From assembly GCA_009911365.1 (NCBI GenBank), contig QXXF01000012.1, positions 1 through 64,000 of the forward strand: 64,000 nucleotides of DNA, written 5' to 3'. Position 1 is the stretch's first letter. Every line of letters starts with the position of its first letter. The translations under genes were made by a program, and so were the position numbers. The notes beneath the pieces were generated by a model. It made no database searches. It was not told the DNA's origin and worked only from the letters and a program-made list of their open reading frames with translations. The DNA is from Clostridiales bacterium. Lineage in GTDB: Bacteria > Bacillota > Clostridia > Peptostreptococcales > Anaerovoracaceae. Below are positions 49,851 to 59,041 of this stretch, in pieces.

Positions 49851-52586
49851 TTAAAATTCGATCCAACTTCCACCGAATTTATCTTTTTTCACCGTGATCT
49901 GAGTATCGATCTTTTCTTTCAGCTCATTCACATGGGAAATGATTCCTACCAGGCGATTCCCTTCTGTCAGCTGGGTCAAGGCCCTGACGGCCTGCTGGAG
50001 GGAGTCCTCGTCCAGAGAACCAAAGCCCTCGTCCACAAACATGGTGTCCAGGCGGATGCCCCCCGCAGAAGACTGGATTTCGTCGGAAAGTCCCAGTGCC
50101 AGGGAAAGGGAGGCTTTGAAGGACTCCCCGCCGGACAAGGTTTTTATGCTACGCCGCGTCCCGTTGTAATGATCAACCACATCCAGCTCCAGGCCGCTCT
50201 GGCTCCGGTAGTTTCCCGCCTCTTGCCGCCGTTTCAGTTCGTACTGGCCGCCGGACATGACCATGAACCTAATGTTGGCCCTGGCCAGGATCTTGTCAAA
50301 GTAGATCATCTGCACGTAAGTTTCAATCATAATTTTTTCTTTCCCAGATAAACTGCCGTTTGCGGTTTCCGAAAGAGGCTTCATCCAAGTCCATTCCCGT
50401 TCCACCTGTTCCAGCTCTTTTCCTTTTTCCTGGAGCTTTCGCAAAATGTCCTGGTTTCGATCCAGGCGAGAAACAGTGTCTTGGATTTCCCGGGAAATTC
50501 TTTGCTTTCGCTCCTGTTGATCCTGCAGTTTTTCCCTTTCCTGTCCCAAGTCAATGGGCGAGTCCTGCTCCAGCTGTTTTTCCAAAGCCTCGATACTGCC
50601 CTGGCATGCCGCTTCTTTTTCTCTAAGCTGATTCAGATCCTGTTCCGCCTTTTCCCAGCTGGCTTCCAGGGCTTCCTTGTTTTTCGTGTGCTTCCGGATC
50701 TGGGCCTTTGCCAGGTCGCTGTTTTCAAATTCCAAAGCCTTGGAGATTTCCTCTGTTTTCCGCCGCAAGCCGCTTGCTGTTTCTGTCAAAGCAATGATGG
50801 CCTTTTCCGTGTCCACTAAGGCTGCCTTTTCCTGCTCCAGCTTCTGTTGTGTCTTAGGGATCTCCGTTTCCAAGGCCTTCTTCTTTTCTGCTTGGGAAAG
50901 TGCTGCGGCTTTCTCTGCTTTTAACCGCGAAAGCTGCTCTTTCGTTTCAGCCATCTTTTCCTCCAGCTTGATTCCCGCTTCCTCAAGGCCGCATTGCCCC
51001 AGCAGCAGCTGGATCTGCCGCAAGACCTCTTGTTCCTGACTTTCCGTTCTGCCTCTGATAACCGCAGTCCGAGCACTTGCTTTACTCTGCTGCTCCGCAG
51101 CGGTTTCCCATTCTTCCTTCGCCCTGTTCACCTGGTCTTCCGTAGGCGCGTTTTCCCTGGGCCGGGCGGGAAACGGGTGCTCAATGGAACCGCATACTGG
51201 GCAAGGTTCTCCCTGTTTCAGGTTCTTTGCCAAAAGGCCTGCCTGTTCGTCTAAAAACGCCTGGTTTTTTTCATCGTACGTCAGCAGCAGCCCCTTTGCT
51301 TTATGAGAGACTTTTTCGTATTCCGCTTCCGCAGTAGCTAGTTCTTTTCTGGTCTCTTCCAATTCTCGCAGCTGATCGGCCAGAGCTTTCAGCCGCTGGC
51401 TGGCTTCCTGGGCCTTTTGCCTGTTGTTTTCCGTCTTTTCCAGCTCCAGATCTGCGTTTTTCACAGCTTCCTGTTCTTTCCGCCTCTGAGATAGCCCGTC
51501 TTCCAGCTCCGCAATATGATATCCTAGTCGCCTTTCCGCCTCTTTCTGTTTCTCCCGCTCCTGTTCCTTGTTTTGAGTTTCCTGGGCCAGCTGCCGCAGC
51601 TCTTCATAAGCAGGCAGCTGCTTTGTCAACTCCTGGATGACTGTCTCCGCATGTTCCCTTTCTGGGACTTTTGCCTGCTCTCTCTCAAAAGCGGCTAGGG
51701 CTTCTGCCTTCCGGGCTTGTTCTTTCTCCAAAGCGATCCGCTGGGCTTTTAACTGACTTTCTGTTCGTTCCCTTGTTTCGCCTTTTCCAATCAGCTGGCT
51801 GATGCTTGCCAGTTCTTGTTCCGTCCGTTCCAGCTCCTGCTTTAGGCTATGGCATGTCTCTTCATCCTGACTGATGATGGCCCGCAGTCCAGCCAAGATC
51901 TCTTCCACAGAGAACGTTTCCTTTTGCTCCTGACCTTCCGGGTGCAGGATGCCTGCCGCATACTGCTCCAGACTCTGATCCAGCAGCTTTTTCTCACGCT
52001 CCAGTTGATTGAACCTTTCCCGCAGTTTTTCTTGAAGCGCTTCATATTTGTGGGTCTTGAACAGCTTGCGGAAGATGGCTTTCCGTTCCTCGGTCTTCGC
52101 TAAGAGGAGCTTGAGGAAATCGCCTTGGGCGATCATGGCGATCTGAGAAAATTGTTCTCTGGTAAGGCCGAGGATCTCTTCTACCGCGCTTGTGACTTCT
52201 TTGGTCTTTGTCAGGACTCTGCCATCCGGGTATCGCAGCTCTGCTTCCGCCTTTTGCTTTGTTAGTCCGTCGCCTTTTTTAGATGGCCGCACGTACTCTG
52301 GATTTCGCTTGACCGTATATGTTTTCCCTCCATATTCAAATGTCAGTTCTACAAAGGTGAGCGTCTTTGGATCCGCGTATTTGCTGCGCAGCATCCCGGC
52401 TTCCCGAACGTTTCCGCTGGCCTGACCGTAGAGCGCGTAAGCAATGGCATCGAATATGGTGGTTTTCCCAGCTCCCGTGTCTCCGGTGATCAAGTATAAC
52501 CCCTGTTTTCCCAGCTTGTCCATCTCTAGAATCGTCTGTCCCGCATAAGGTCCAAAAGCGGACATGGTAAGGGTGATCGGTCTCAT
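49851..52586 (-). CDS. sbcC: exonuclease SbcC
   Basis: The ATPase subunit of the SbcCD (Mre11-Rad50-like) nuclease that processes DNA hairpins and ends. The 911 residues have Walker A G-D-T-G-A-G-K-T-T near residue 40, two long coiled coils around a zinc hook C-P-V-C-G-S (about 450), then the signature L-S-G-G-E-S-F-K-A-S and Walker B M-F-V-D-E-G-F-G-S-L-D near the end. ATG at 52586 directly follows the sbcD stop and has GGGAGG upstream. Confidence 0.96.
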   Translation of the reverse strand: MRPITLTMSAFGPYAGQTILEMDKLGKQGLYLITGDTGAGKTTIFDAIAYALYGQASGNVREAGMLRSKYADPKTLTFVELTFEYGGKTYTVKRNPEYVRPSKKGDGLTKQKAEAELRYPDGRVLTKTKEVTSAVEEILGLTREQFSQIAMIAQGDFLKLLLAKTEERKAIFRKLFKTHKYEALQEKLRERFNQLEREKKLLDQSLEQYAAGILHPEGQEQKETFSVEEILAGLRAIISQDEETCHSLKQELERTEQELASISQLIGKGETRERTESQLKAQRIALEKEQARKAEALAAFEREQAKVPEREHAETVIQELTKQLPAYEELRQLAQETQNKEQEREKQKEAERRLGYHIAELEDGLSQRRKEQEAVKNADLELEKTENNRQKAQEASQRLKALADQLRELEETRKELATAEAEYEKVSHKAKGLLLTYDEKNQAFLDEQAGLLAKNLKQGEPCPVCGSIEHPFPARPRENAPTEDQVNRAKEEWETAAEQQSKASARTAVIRGRTESQEQEVLRQIQLLLGQCGLEEAGIKLEEKMAETKEQLSRLKAEKAAALSQAEKKKALETEIPKTQQKLEQEKAALVDTEKAIIALTETASGLRRKTEEISKALEFENSDLAKAQIRKHTKNKEALEASWEKAEQDLNQLREKEAACQGSIEALEKQLEQDSPIDLGQEREKLQDQQERKQRISREIQDTVSRLDRNQDILRKLQEKGKELEQVEREWTWMKPLSETANGSLSGKEKIMIETYVQMIYFDKILARANIRFMVMSGGQYELKRRQEAGNYRSQSGLELDVVDHYNGTRRSIKTLSGGESFKASLSLALGLSDEIQSSAGGIRLDTMFVDEGFGSLDEDSLQQAVRALTQLTEGNRLVGIISHVNELKEKIDTQITVKKDKFGGSWIEF

Positions 52587-53719
52587 TGTTCTTCCTCCCA
52601 TATGGTTTCTATCAGTTTAGACAAGTATCGTCTCTGCTCCTGGTTCAATTCCTGATTGTTGCGCGCCTCATAAAAATCCGCGAACAGCTCCATGGGCGAC
52701 TGGCTTTGGAGCGGTCTTTCCACTGGGAGCGCGCCGCTGCTTCTGGTTCGTATGTTGTCGTATTCCAGGCGCATCAGGTTTGGATAAACGGCCCGCAGCC
52801 TGCCGATCGCCTCCGGCACGTCCTCCTCATCCGTGAGGGTGACATGAAAATAATCCTCCTGGTTCAGGTTTTGGTAAAAGCGCTTTGCCGTCAGCTCCAT
52901 ATAAGTCCCTCTGATTTTTTTCATGTCCCGCTTTGGCACAAGGGGCACGGTTCCCAAAGTGACGCTGCCTTTTTTCCCTAGCTCCACTATGGTGACGGAC
53001 TTCTGATGACCTGCTTCAGAAAAAGAATATTTCAAGGGCGTTCCGCAATAGCGTATGGTTTCTTTGCCCGCTGTCTGAGGGCTGTGCAGGTGTCCCAAGG
53101 CCACGTAATCAAAGACATCAAAGACTCTTGCGTCTACGTTGTCCGTGCCTCCTGCTGTCAGTTCCTCTGAGTCGCATGGCTTTGCTCCAGTGACAAACTG
53201 ATGCGTCACTAGCAAATTGCGCTCCTCGGGGTCAATCTCCATTCGATCGATGGCAGCGGCCACAGCATCTGTGTAAGTGGCGATCTCCAGCTCTGGAAAC
53301 AAAGCTCTGACCTGAACAGGCTTGACAAAAGGCAGCAAATAGATGTTCACTTTTCCCCATTCGTCCTCTAAAGAAATAGGCTCCACTGCTCCTTGATATG
53401 CTGGGGCCACGTATACTCCGCTGTTTTCCATGATCCTAGAAGCAAAGGCTAACCGCTGGGCGGAATCGTGGTTGCCGCTGATGATGAACACCGGCAGCTT
53501 TTTTCTAGAAAGGCTCACTAAGAATCGGTCAAAGATTTCCACTGCTTCCAGTGATGGAATAGATTTGTCGTAAATGTCTCCTGCCATAAGAACCCCATCC
53601 GGCTGTTGGATCTCTATGATGTTCAGGATCTCGTTTAGTATGTATGTTTGATCCTCTGCCATGGAAAATTCGTTCACACGTTTTCCAATGTGAAGATCCG
53701 ATAAATGGATCAGTTTCAT
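52583..53719 (-). CDS. sbcD: exonuclease SbcD
   Basis: The nuclease subunit of SbcCD. The 378-residue product has the metallophosphoesterase motifs S-D-L-H-I-G-K, G-D-I-Y-D-K, G-N-H-D-S, T-H-Q-F-V-T-G and G-H-L-H-S. It is immediately upstream of sbcC and presumably the first gene of the pair. Confidence 0.96.
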   Translation of the reverse strand: MKLIHLSDLHIGKRVNEFSMAEDQTYILNEILNIIEIQQPDGVLMAGDIYDKSIPSLEAVEIFDRFLVSLSRKKLPVFIISGNHDSAQRLAFASRIMENSGVYVAPAYQGAVEPISLEDEWGKVNIYLLPFVKPVQVRALFPELEIATYTDAVAAAIDRMEIDPEERNLLVTHQFVTGAKPCDSEELTAGGTDNVDARVFDVFDYVALGHLHSPQTAGKETIRYCGTPLKYSFSEAGHQKSVTIVELGKKGSVTLGTVPLVPKRDMKKIRGTYMELTAKRFYQNLNQEDYFHVTLTDEEDVPEAIGRLRAVYPNLMRLEYDNIRTRSSGALPVERPLQSQSPMELFADFYEARNNQELNQEQRRYLSKLIETIWEEEQ

Positions 53720-53832
53720 ATGTCCTCCTTTTTTGCCGCATCATGTCCTATTGTACCATAGATCTGGCTGGGAGCGGCAACTAGAGTTTGGAAAAAATTT
53801 TCATTTTTTTGCTTCCCATCAGACTTTTATTG

Positions 53833-53841
53833 TGATATAAT
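53833..53841 (+). promoter_or_regulatory. extended -10 of the citrate synthase promoter
   Basis: TGA-TATAAT, an extended -10, about 50 bases before the ATG at 53892. No clear -35 is found at the proper distance. Confidence 0.55.
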
Positions 53842-53891
53842 AGATTTCTTAACACACTGCTATTTGATAACTATCATGTGGTTAGTTTTAT

Positions 53892-55313
53892 ATGGGAAAG
53901 GAGTATTTGGATTTGTTTGAGAAGTTTAAAAAAAGACAAAAAACAAAACACCTCAGCGTTGATGAACCTTCTGGTTTTATCCATAAAATGGCTCAAGAGC
54001 TGGAGTCAAAAAACGCTATTGACAGCGAGCTTTACACAAAGTACAACGTAAAGCGCGGTCTTCGTAATTCCAACGGCACAGGAGTGGTCGTGGGTCTGAC
54101 CAGGATCGGTGAAGTACTGGGTTACGAGGTGAACGAAAGCAAGGAAAAGGTCCCGATGGAGGGGCAGCTTTTTTACAGAGGATATAGCATCGAAGATTTA
54201 GTAAAAAACTGTATCGAAGAAAACCGTTTTGGGTTTGAAGAGGTTACATATTTGCTGATTTTCGGACAACTCCCGACACAAAAACAGCTCAATGATTTCA
54301 ATACTCTTTTAGGGGAAAAAAGGGAGCTTCCCACGGGCTTTGCTCGTGATATGATTCTGACAGCGCCTTCCAGGAGCATTATGAACAAACTGGCTAGGAG
54401 CGTGCTGGCTCTTTATTGTTATGATGACAATCCGGATGACACTTCCGTAGAAAACGTGCTCCGGCAGTCCATTGATCTGATTGGCTATTTCCCTACTCTG
54501 ATCGCGTACTCGTACCAAGCCAAGGCTTCTTCTTTTGATAATAAGAGTCTTCATCTTCATTATCCCATACCGGAGTTGGGCACAGCGGAGAACATCCTGC
54601 GGATGATCCGCCCTGACGGTCAGTACACGGAACTGGAAGCAAAGCTTTTAGATATTGCCATGATCCTCCATGCGGAACACGGTGGCGGTAACAATTCGTC
54701 CTTCACGACTCATCTGATCTCTTCGTCAGGTACGGATACCTATGCGACGATTTCAGCGGCGGTCAGCGCTTTAAAGGGACCGAAGCATGGCGGAGCCAAT
54801 ATTGCCGTGATCAATATGATCAATGATTTAAAACAAAATGTCAAGGATATCTCTAACCATCGCAAGGTGGAAGAATATCTGGTAAAAGTATTAAAAAAAC
54901 AGGCCAATGACAAGACAGGCCTGGTATATGGAATGGGCCATGCGATCTACACCCTTTCCGATCCTCGTGCTAAAGTCTTAAAAGGCATGGCTAAACAGCT
55001 GGCTATCAGCAAGGATCTGATCGAGGATTTCATGCTCTGCGATTTCATTGAAAAGAAAGTGCCAGAGCTTTATGCGGAAATACATGGCGTGAAAAGGCCG
55101 ATGCCCGCTAACGTGGACTTGTACTCTGGCTTTGTTTACAGTGCCTTGGATATTCCAACGGACATCGCAACGCCTCTCTTTGCCACTGCTAGGCTTTCTG
55201 GCTGGTGCGCGCATAGGCTAGAGGAATTGATCGCTGGCAAGAAGCTGATGCGGCCTGCCTGTACCTGCGTGCAGGAGCATTTGTCGTACAAACCGATCAA
55301 AGACAGAAAATAG
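53892..55313 (+). CDS. citrate synthase
   Basis: Condenses acetyl-CoA and oxaloacetate to citrate. The 473-residue product has the catalytic His in H-A-E-H-G-G-G and G-M-G-H-A-I-Y, and G-P-K-H-G-G-A-N of the large domain. Length and layout match the long clostridial type. The start is uncertain: ATG at 53892 has no ribosome-binding site upstream, whereas AAAGGAG at 53897-53903 sits nine bases before an in-frame TTG at 53913, a credible alternative. In an anaerobe it likely supplies glutamate through a partial cycle. A terminator follows at 55324. Confidence 0.94.
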   Translation: MGKEYLDLFEKFKKRQKTKHLSVDEPSGFIHKMAQELESKNAIDSELYTKYNVKRGLRNSNGTGVVVGLTRIGEVLGYEVNESKEKVPMEGQLFYRGYSIEDLVKNCIEENRFGFEEVTYLLIFGQLPTQKQLNDFNTLLGEKRELPTGFARDMILTAPSRSIMNKLARSVLALYCYDDNPDDTSVENVLRQSIDLIGYFPTLIAYSYQAKASSFDNKSLHLHYPIPELGTAENILRMIRPDGQYTELEAKLLDIAMILHAEHGGGNNSSFTTHLISSSGTDTYATISAAVSALKGPKHGGANIAVINMINDLKQNVKDISNHRKVEEYLVKVLKKQANDKTGLVYGMGHAIYTLSDPRAKVLKGMAKQLAISKDLIEDFMLCDFIEKKVPELYAEIHGVKRPMPANVDLYSGFVYSALDIPTDIATPLFATARLSGWCAHRLEELIAGKKLMRPACTCVQEHLSYKPIKDRK

Positions 55314-55323
55314 TGCTGATGTT

Positions 55324-55356
55324 AAAGCGTCCGACCTCATGATGGCCGGACGCTTT
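55324..55356. terminator. terminator after citrate synthase
   Basis: AAAGCGTCCG pairs with CGGACGCTTT, followed by TGG. The A/T flanks on both sides allow use by the convergent flavoenzyme gene. Confidence 0.88.
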
Positions 55357-55402
55357 TGGTTTATGTCCCATGTTTTTTCGATCACGTTTCCTGCCGCAAT
55401 GA

Positions 55403-57400
55403 TCAAATATGGTTCGCCACTTCGTAAGCGTCCCATATGCCATACATGATGTTGGTGACCTTTCTTGCGTCTCCCAGCAGGTAAATTTCCGGAACTTCAA
55501 ATTCCAGTTCCTTATATAAGCGGTCTTCTTCTTTATAGCCCACTGCCAAAATAACAGAATCACAGGGCAGTTTCCTGCTCCCTTCTGGTGTTTCCACAGT
55601 CAACTGGCCGCCATCATAGACAGAAGCTTTGCTGCTGGTGAGCACCTGGATCTGATGATATGGAACAAGACGCTCCAGCATTTCGCTGTTGGCATGGCAC
55701 AACGGTCTGCCCACGGCCAGCAAACGATCAAGGGCTTCTACGATAGTTACCTGTTTCCCCTGCTGAGCCAGATGCAGAGCGGTTTCGCAGCCCACTAAGC
55801 CACCGCCTAGGATCACGGTCTTGTCTCCTGGATCTTTTTCTTTTATCAATACCTGCGCCGCTGTGAAAACCTTGCTGTCATCTCCCAAAGAAAAGAGTTT
55901 CGGTTTAGAACCTGTGGCAATGATGACCGCATCGGCATTTGCCGCCAGCACGTCTTCTTTTGTGACTTTTTTGTTCAAATGCACTGGCACGCCTTGTTGT
56001 TTCAGGGCGTGGGTGAACCAGTCCGCCAATGCGATGTCATCCTCTTTGAAATCAGGCGCACCGCCGGGCAGCAGGTTTCCTCCAAGGCGAGGGCCCATTT
56101 CAAACAGCTCCGGTTTGTGACCCCGAAGAGCCAGTACCCGAGCGGCTTCGCACCCAGCGACACCGCCGCCTATGATCATCACGCTCTTTGGCGACAGTAC
56201 CGGGTTCAAAGCGGATGCCCGCTCTCTGCAAGCCTGGGGATTCACGGCGCAATTAAGAGCGGAATACTCCTGGATCCTGCCCATGCAGCCCTCCTGACAG
56301 GAAATACACGGACGAATATCTGAGATTCTGCCTGCCCGCAGCTTGTTCACATAATCTGGATCCGCCAGCAAAGGCCGTCCTAGGCTGATCATGTCCGTGA
56401 CTCCCTGTTCCACTGCCTCCAGTGCCATGTCTGGATCATCCATCCTGCCCGCACAGAGCACAGGCACGTCCACGTTGTCTTTCATTAGTTTGGCATAAGG
56501 CCGGTACAAGCCTTTTTCCTGGTACATGGGCGGATGGCTCCACCACCAAGAATCATAGGAACCTACATCTGTGTCCAGCGCGTCGTAGCCATATTCCACC
56601 AGCAGCTTGGCCGCTTCCACACCTTCCTCTGCGTCTCTCCCCTTTTCTTTGAAGTCTTCTCCTGGCAGCGCGCCCTCCCGAAAATCCTTGATAAAGCTCT
56701 TTGGACTGTACCGCAGGGCCACAGGAAAGTCCTGCCCGCAAGTCTTTTTGATCTCTTCCACGATTTCTCTGGCAAAACGCAGGCGATTTTCCAAACTGCC
56801 ACCGTACTCATCCGTCCTCTGGTTGAAAAGCGCGATGGCGAACTGGTCGATCAAATATCCTTCATGCACCGCATGGATCTGCACACCGTCAAAGCCAGCC
56901 CGCTTTGCATTGTAAGCACCTTTTCCAAACTGCTCCACGATCTGATGGATCTCTTCTTTCGTCAGCTCTCTGCAGGTTTTGTCCAGCCACCTGTGCGGAA
57001 TGGGAGACGGTGCGACAGGTGGGAATTCTCCCAGATTCGTAGGGATGGTGACCCTGCCAAAGCCACCTGACATCTGCAGGAATACCTTGGCCCCATAAGC
57101 ATGGATCCGCTCTGTCATTTCCCGGCTGGTACGGATGAATTGGACCGGATTGTGCGTTGGACACGGACAATTGGGCATCCCATGCTCCTCCACTTCATTG
57201 TCCACAAAGGTCACGCCAGTAATGATCAGGCCCGTGCCGCCCTTGGCCCGCTCCGTGTAATAATCGATCCCCCTCTGGTTAAAGCCCCCCTCTGCGTCAG
57301 CCAGTCCCAGGGGCCCCATAGGAGCCATGGCAAACCGATTTTTAATGCGGCAATTGCCAATCGTAATTGGAGTAAACAGCTTTTCGTACTTAAAACCCAT
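55403..57400 (-). CDS. old-yellow-enzyme family Fe-S flavoprotein reductase (enoate-reductase type)
   Basis: A 665-residue FMN/FAD/[4Fe-4S] reductase of the 2-enoate/2,4-dienoyl-CoA reductase family. The N-terminal TIM barrel (about 1-370) has the FMN-binding start A-P-M-G-P-L-G and H-A-V-H-E-G-Y-L. The cluster Cys set is in C-I-S-C-Q-E-G-C...C-A-V. The C-terminal half holds two Rossmann motifs, I-G-G-G-V-A-G-C-E (FAD) and L-G-G-G-L-V-G-C-E (NAD(P)H). Substrates could be enoates, cinnamates or dienes; it cannot be told. GGAGGTG precedes the ATG. It is divergent from a TetR gene with a paired palindrome between. Confidence 0.92.
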   Translation of the reverse strand: MGFKYEKLFTPITIGNCRIKNRFAMAPMGPLGLADAEGGFNQRGIDYYTERAKGGTGLIITGVTFVDNEVEEHGMPNCPCPTHNPVQFIRTSREMTERIHAYGAKVFLQMSGGFGRVTIPTNLGEFPPVAPSPIPHRWLDKTCRELTKEEIHQIVEQFGKGAYNAKRAGFDGVQIHAVHEGYLIDQFAIALFNQRTDEYGGSLENRLRFAREIVEEIKKTCGQDFPVALRYSPKSFIKDFREGALPGEDFKEKGRDAEEGVEAAKLLVEYGYDALDTDVGSYDSWWWSHPPMYQEKGLYRPYAKLMKDNVDVPVLCAGRMDDPDMALEAVEQGVTDMISLGRPLLADPDYVNKLRAGRISDIRPCISCQEGCMGRIQEYSALNCAVNPQACRERASALNPVLSPKSVMIIGGGVAGCEAARVLALRGHKPELFEMGPRLGGNLLPGGAPDFKEDDIALADWFTHALKQQGVPVHLNKKVTKEDVLAANADAVIIATGSKPKLFSLGDDSKVFTAAQVLIKEKDPGDKTVILGGGLVGCETALHLAQQGKQVTIVEALDRLLAVGRPLCHANSEMLERLVPYHQIQVLTSSKASVYDGGQLTVETPEGSRKLPCDSVILAVGYKEEDRLYKELEFEVPEIYLLGDARKVTNIMYGIWDAYEVANHI

Positions 57401-57429
57401 AGAATCACCTCCAGATTTCTCGGTTTTAG

Positions 57430-57469
57430 TAGAATTAATTCACCGAACTTATTCATCGAATTAATTCTA
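57430..57469. promoter_or_regulatory. paired palindromic operator between flavoenzyme and TetR genes
   Basis: TAGAATTAATTC (57430-57441) and GAATTAATTCTA (57458-57469) are perfect 12-base inverted arms with 16 bases between. Each contains the self-palindrome GAATTAATTC, so this is two identical operators 28 bases apart centre to centre. They lie in the divergent gap of the flavoenzyme and TetR genes. Confidence 0.7.
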
Positions 57470-57582
57470 TCACAATGAAGTTCCCGTTGCAATCCTTTTT
57501 CTCCTCGGTTACAATAGTTTTATACGCCAGAACATCTTGTGCATCGCTCTGGAAATCTAGTGAGACAAAGGAACCAAACCAT

Positions 57583-58233
57583 ATGGAAAAAAAGCTTACC
57601 AATCGGGACAAACAAGCTATTGCCACCAAAAATAAAATTTATGAAGTGGGAATCGAACTGCTCCAAAAACAGGGATTCGATCAGGTAAACGTGAGCCAGA
57701 TCGCCAAGAGCGCCGGTGTTTCTGTGGGGACGTTTTACCACTACTACACCTCCAAACTGGATCTGTTCATGGATCTTTACCGGACCGCGGACACTTATTA
57801 CGAAGAAACTATTTCCCAGCGGCTTTCGGGACTTTCCTTTCAGGACCAGATTATTTTGTTTTTCAGAGAGTATTGCCAGCTGGCGGAAACCAATGGCGTG
57901 GAGTTGACCGGAAAGATGTATGTGCCCGACAATACGCTATTTTTAGGACGCTCCCAGGGAATGCGTCAGGTGCTACTGGAAATCATAGAGCTGGCAATGG
58001 ACGAAGGGTGCATAAAATGGGATGCCCGAGAGGCCATGGACGGCTCAAACGCGCATTCTACGTACCCGGATTCCTCTGAGGCCTTATCTCAGGAAGGGAC
58101 AGCTCAGCAGATGGCCGATGACCTGTTTCTCATTGCTCGAGGCGTGATCTTCGATTGGGCGCTTCGGAGCGGAGAATATGATTTGAAGGAAAAAATGGAG
58201 GATATGCTGACTATCTATATGCGGCACATTTGA
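57583..58233 (+). CDS. TetR-family transcriptional regulator
   Basis: A 216-residue regulator. The N-terminal helix-turn-helix (about 20-65) has F-D-Q-V-N-V-S-Q-I-A-K-S-A-G-V-S-V-G-T-F-Y-H-Y-Y split over the usual turn and Y-H-Y-Y end; the rest is the ligand-binding domain. ATG at 57583 is chosen with AAAGGA upstream. The divergent placement and the paired palindrome suggest it represses the flavoenzyme gene and itself. Confidence 0.93.
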   Translation: MEKKLTNRDKQAIATKNKIYEVGIELLQKQGFDQVNVSQIAKSAGVSVGTFYHYYTSKLDLFMDLYRTADTYYEETISQRLSGLSFQDQIILFFREYCQLAETNGVELTGKMYVPDNTLFLGRSQGMRQVLLEIIELAMDEGCIKWDAREAMDGSNAHSTYPDSSEALSQEGTAQQMADDLFLIARGVIFDWALRSGEYDLKEKMEDMLTIYMRHI

Positions 58234-58370
58234 CAAGCGGGTTTGTATTTGGTATTTTCTTCATGTTAATTTATCCCATTTTTCCATTGACACCTGATCC
58301 TGTTTGTGCTATATTAGATTCACAAAAAAGGGTATCATTTGGATCAGAGAACAGAAATGAGGTGAATCAC

Positions 58371-58736
58371 ATGACAGACAACGAATTATTGTTAGAAATC
58401 TCCAACATCATGCACACGCAGCTTTTACCTATCGTGGATCGACTGGACCAGTTGGAAGGACGGATGGAGCGATTGGAGACACGGATGGACTCATTGGAAG
58501 CTCGAGTGACTGCGTTAGAAAACCGTATGGACAAATCAGAACTCGAAGTCAGGGAAGTCAAAACTCTTATCGAAACGCAGCTTTTGCCCATGCAAAAGGA
58601 ACTCAGCGCATATGGGATGTCCACTTATCGGCGTTACGAAAAGGCTACCAATCAGACCGAATCCATGGAACAGGATCTACATATCCTTATGCGGGTAGTA
58701 GCGGAACACAGCAAAGAACTCTCTCGTCCTTCCTAA
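58371..58736 (+). CDS. coiled-coil protein of unknown function
   Basis: A 121-residue protein, start at 58371 with GAGGTG upstream; the frame reads back to 58230 without a signal. Residues about 20-80 are a heptad coiled coil of repeated L-E-x-R-M-D-x-L-E units, with Leu/Met at the hydrophobic positions. No membrane span or signal peptide is seen. Proteins of this kind occur in multiple copies in clostridia next to unrelated genes. Oligomerisation is the only inferred property. Confidence 0.78.
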   Translation: MTDNELLLEISNIMHTQLLPIVDRLDQLEGRMERLETRMDSLEARVTALENRMDKSELEVREVKTLIETQLLPMQKELSAYGMSTYRRYEKATNQTESMEQDLHILMRVVAEHSKELSRPS

Positions 58737-58790
58737 GAACTTCAAATTTTTGAGAAGATAGGGAGTTTGCCAATCTCCGAAAAATATGGA

Positions 58791-58829
58791 GCCTCCCATG
58801 GTCATGGATCCTTTACCATGGGAGGCGTT
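58791..58829 (+). terminator. terminator of the coiled-coil gene
   Basis: GCCTCCCATGG pairs with CCATGGGAGGC, followed by GTTTTCG. It lies 55 bases past the stop. Confidence 0.85.
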
Positions 58830-58873
58830 TTCGTTTATGAAACTTTTTTGAGGTTTCTGTTTTCACTTGTTAT

Positions 58874-58963
58874 TCATATGATCTGTGCCAGCCGGGAACG
58901 AAGATCCATCATATAATGCAGATCCGGCTTACAGTCCGCTGTCACATTGAACCTTTTTCCCAT
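58874..58963 (-). pseudogene. N-terminal remnant of an AAA-ATPase gene
   Basis: A 29-codon frame from ATG at 58963, with AAAGGAG upstream, reads M-G-K-R-F-N-V-T-A-D-C-K-P-D-L-H-Y-M-M-D then L-R-S-R-L-A-Q-I-I and stops. It resembles the start of the predicted AAA-ATPases that continue into a K-Y-F-T-I-N-R-A-R-Q-Y-G-K-T Walker A. The rest of the gene is gone. The gap 58737-59041 holds only this and the terminator at 58791. Confidence 0.55.
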
Positions 58964-59041
58964 ATCCGCCCAATCTCCTTTTATACAAAAGCAAAGCTCA
59001 CCGCTCGCCCAGCAGAGCAAACATCTGAATGCTTTTTACGC

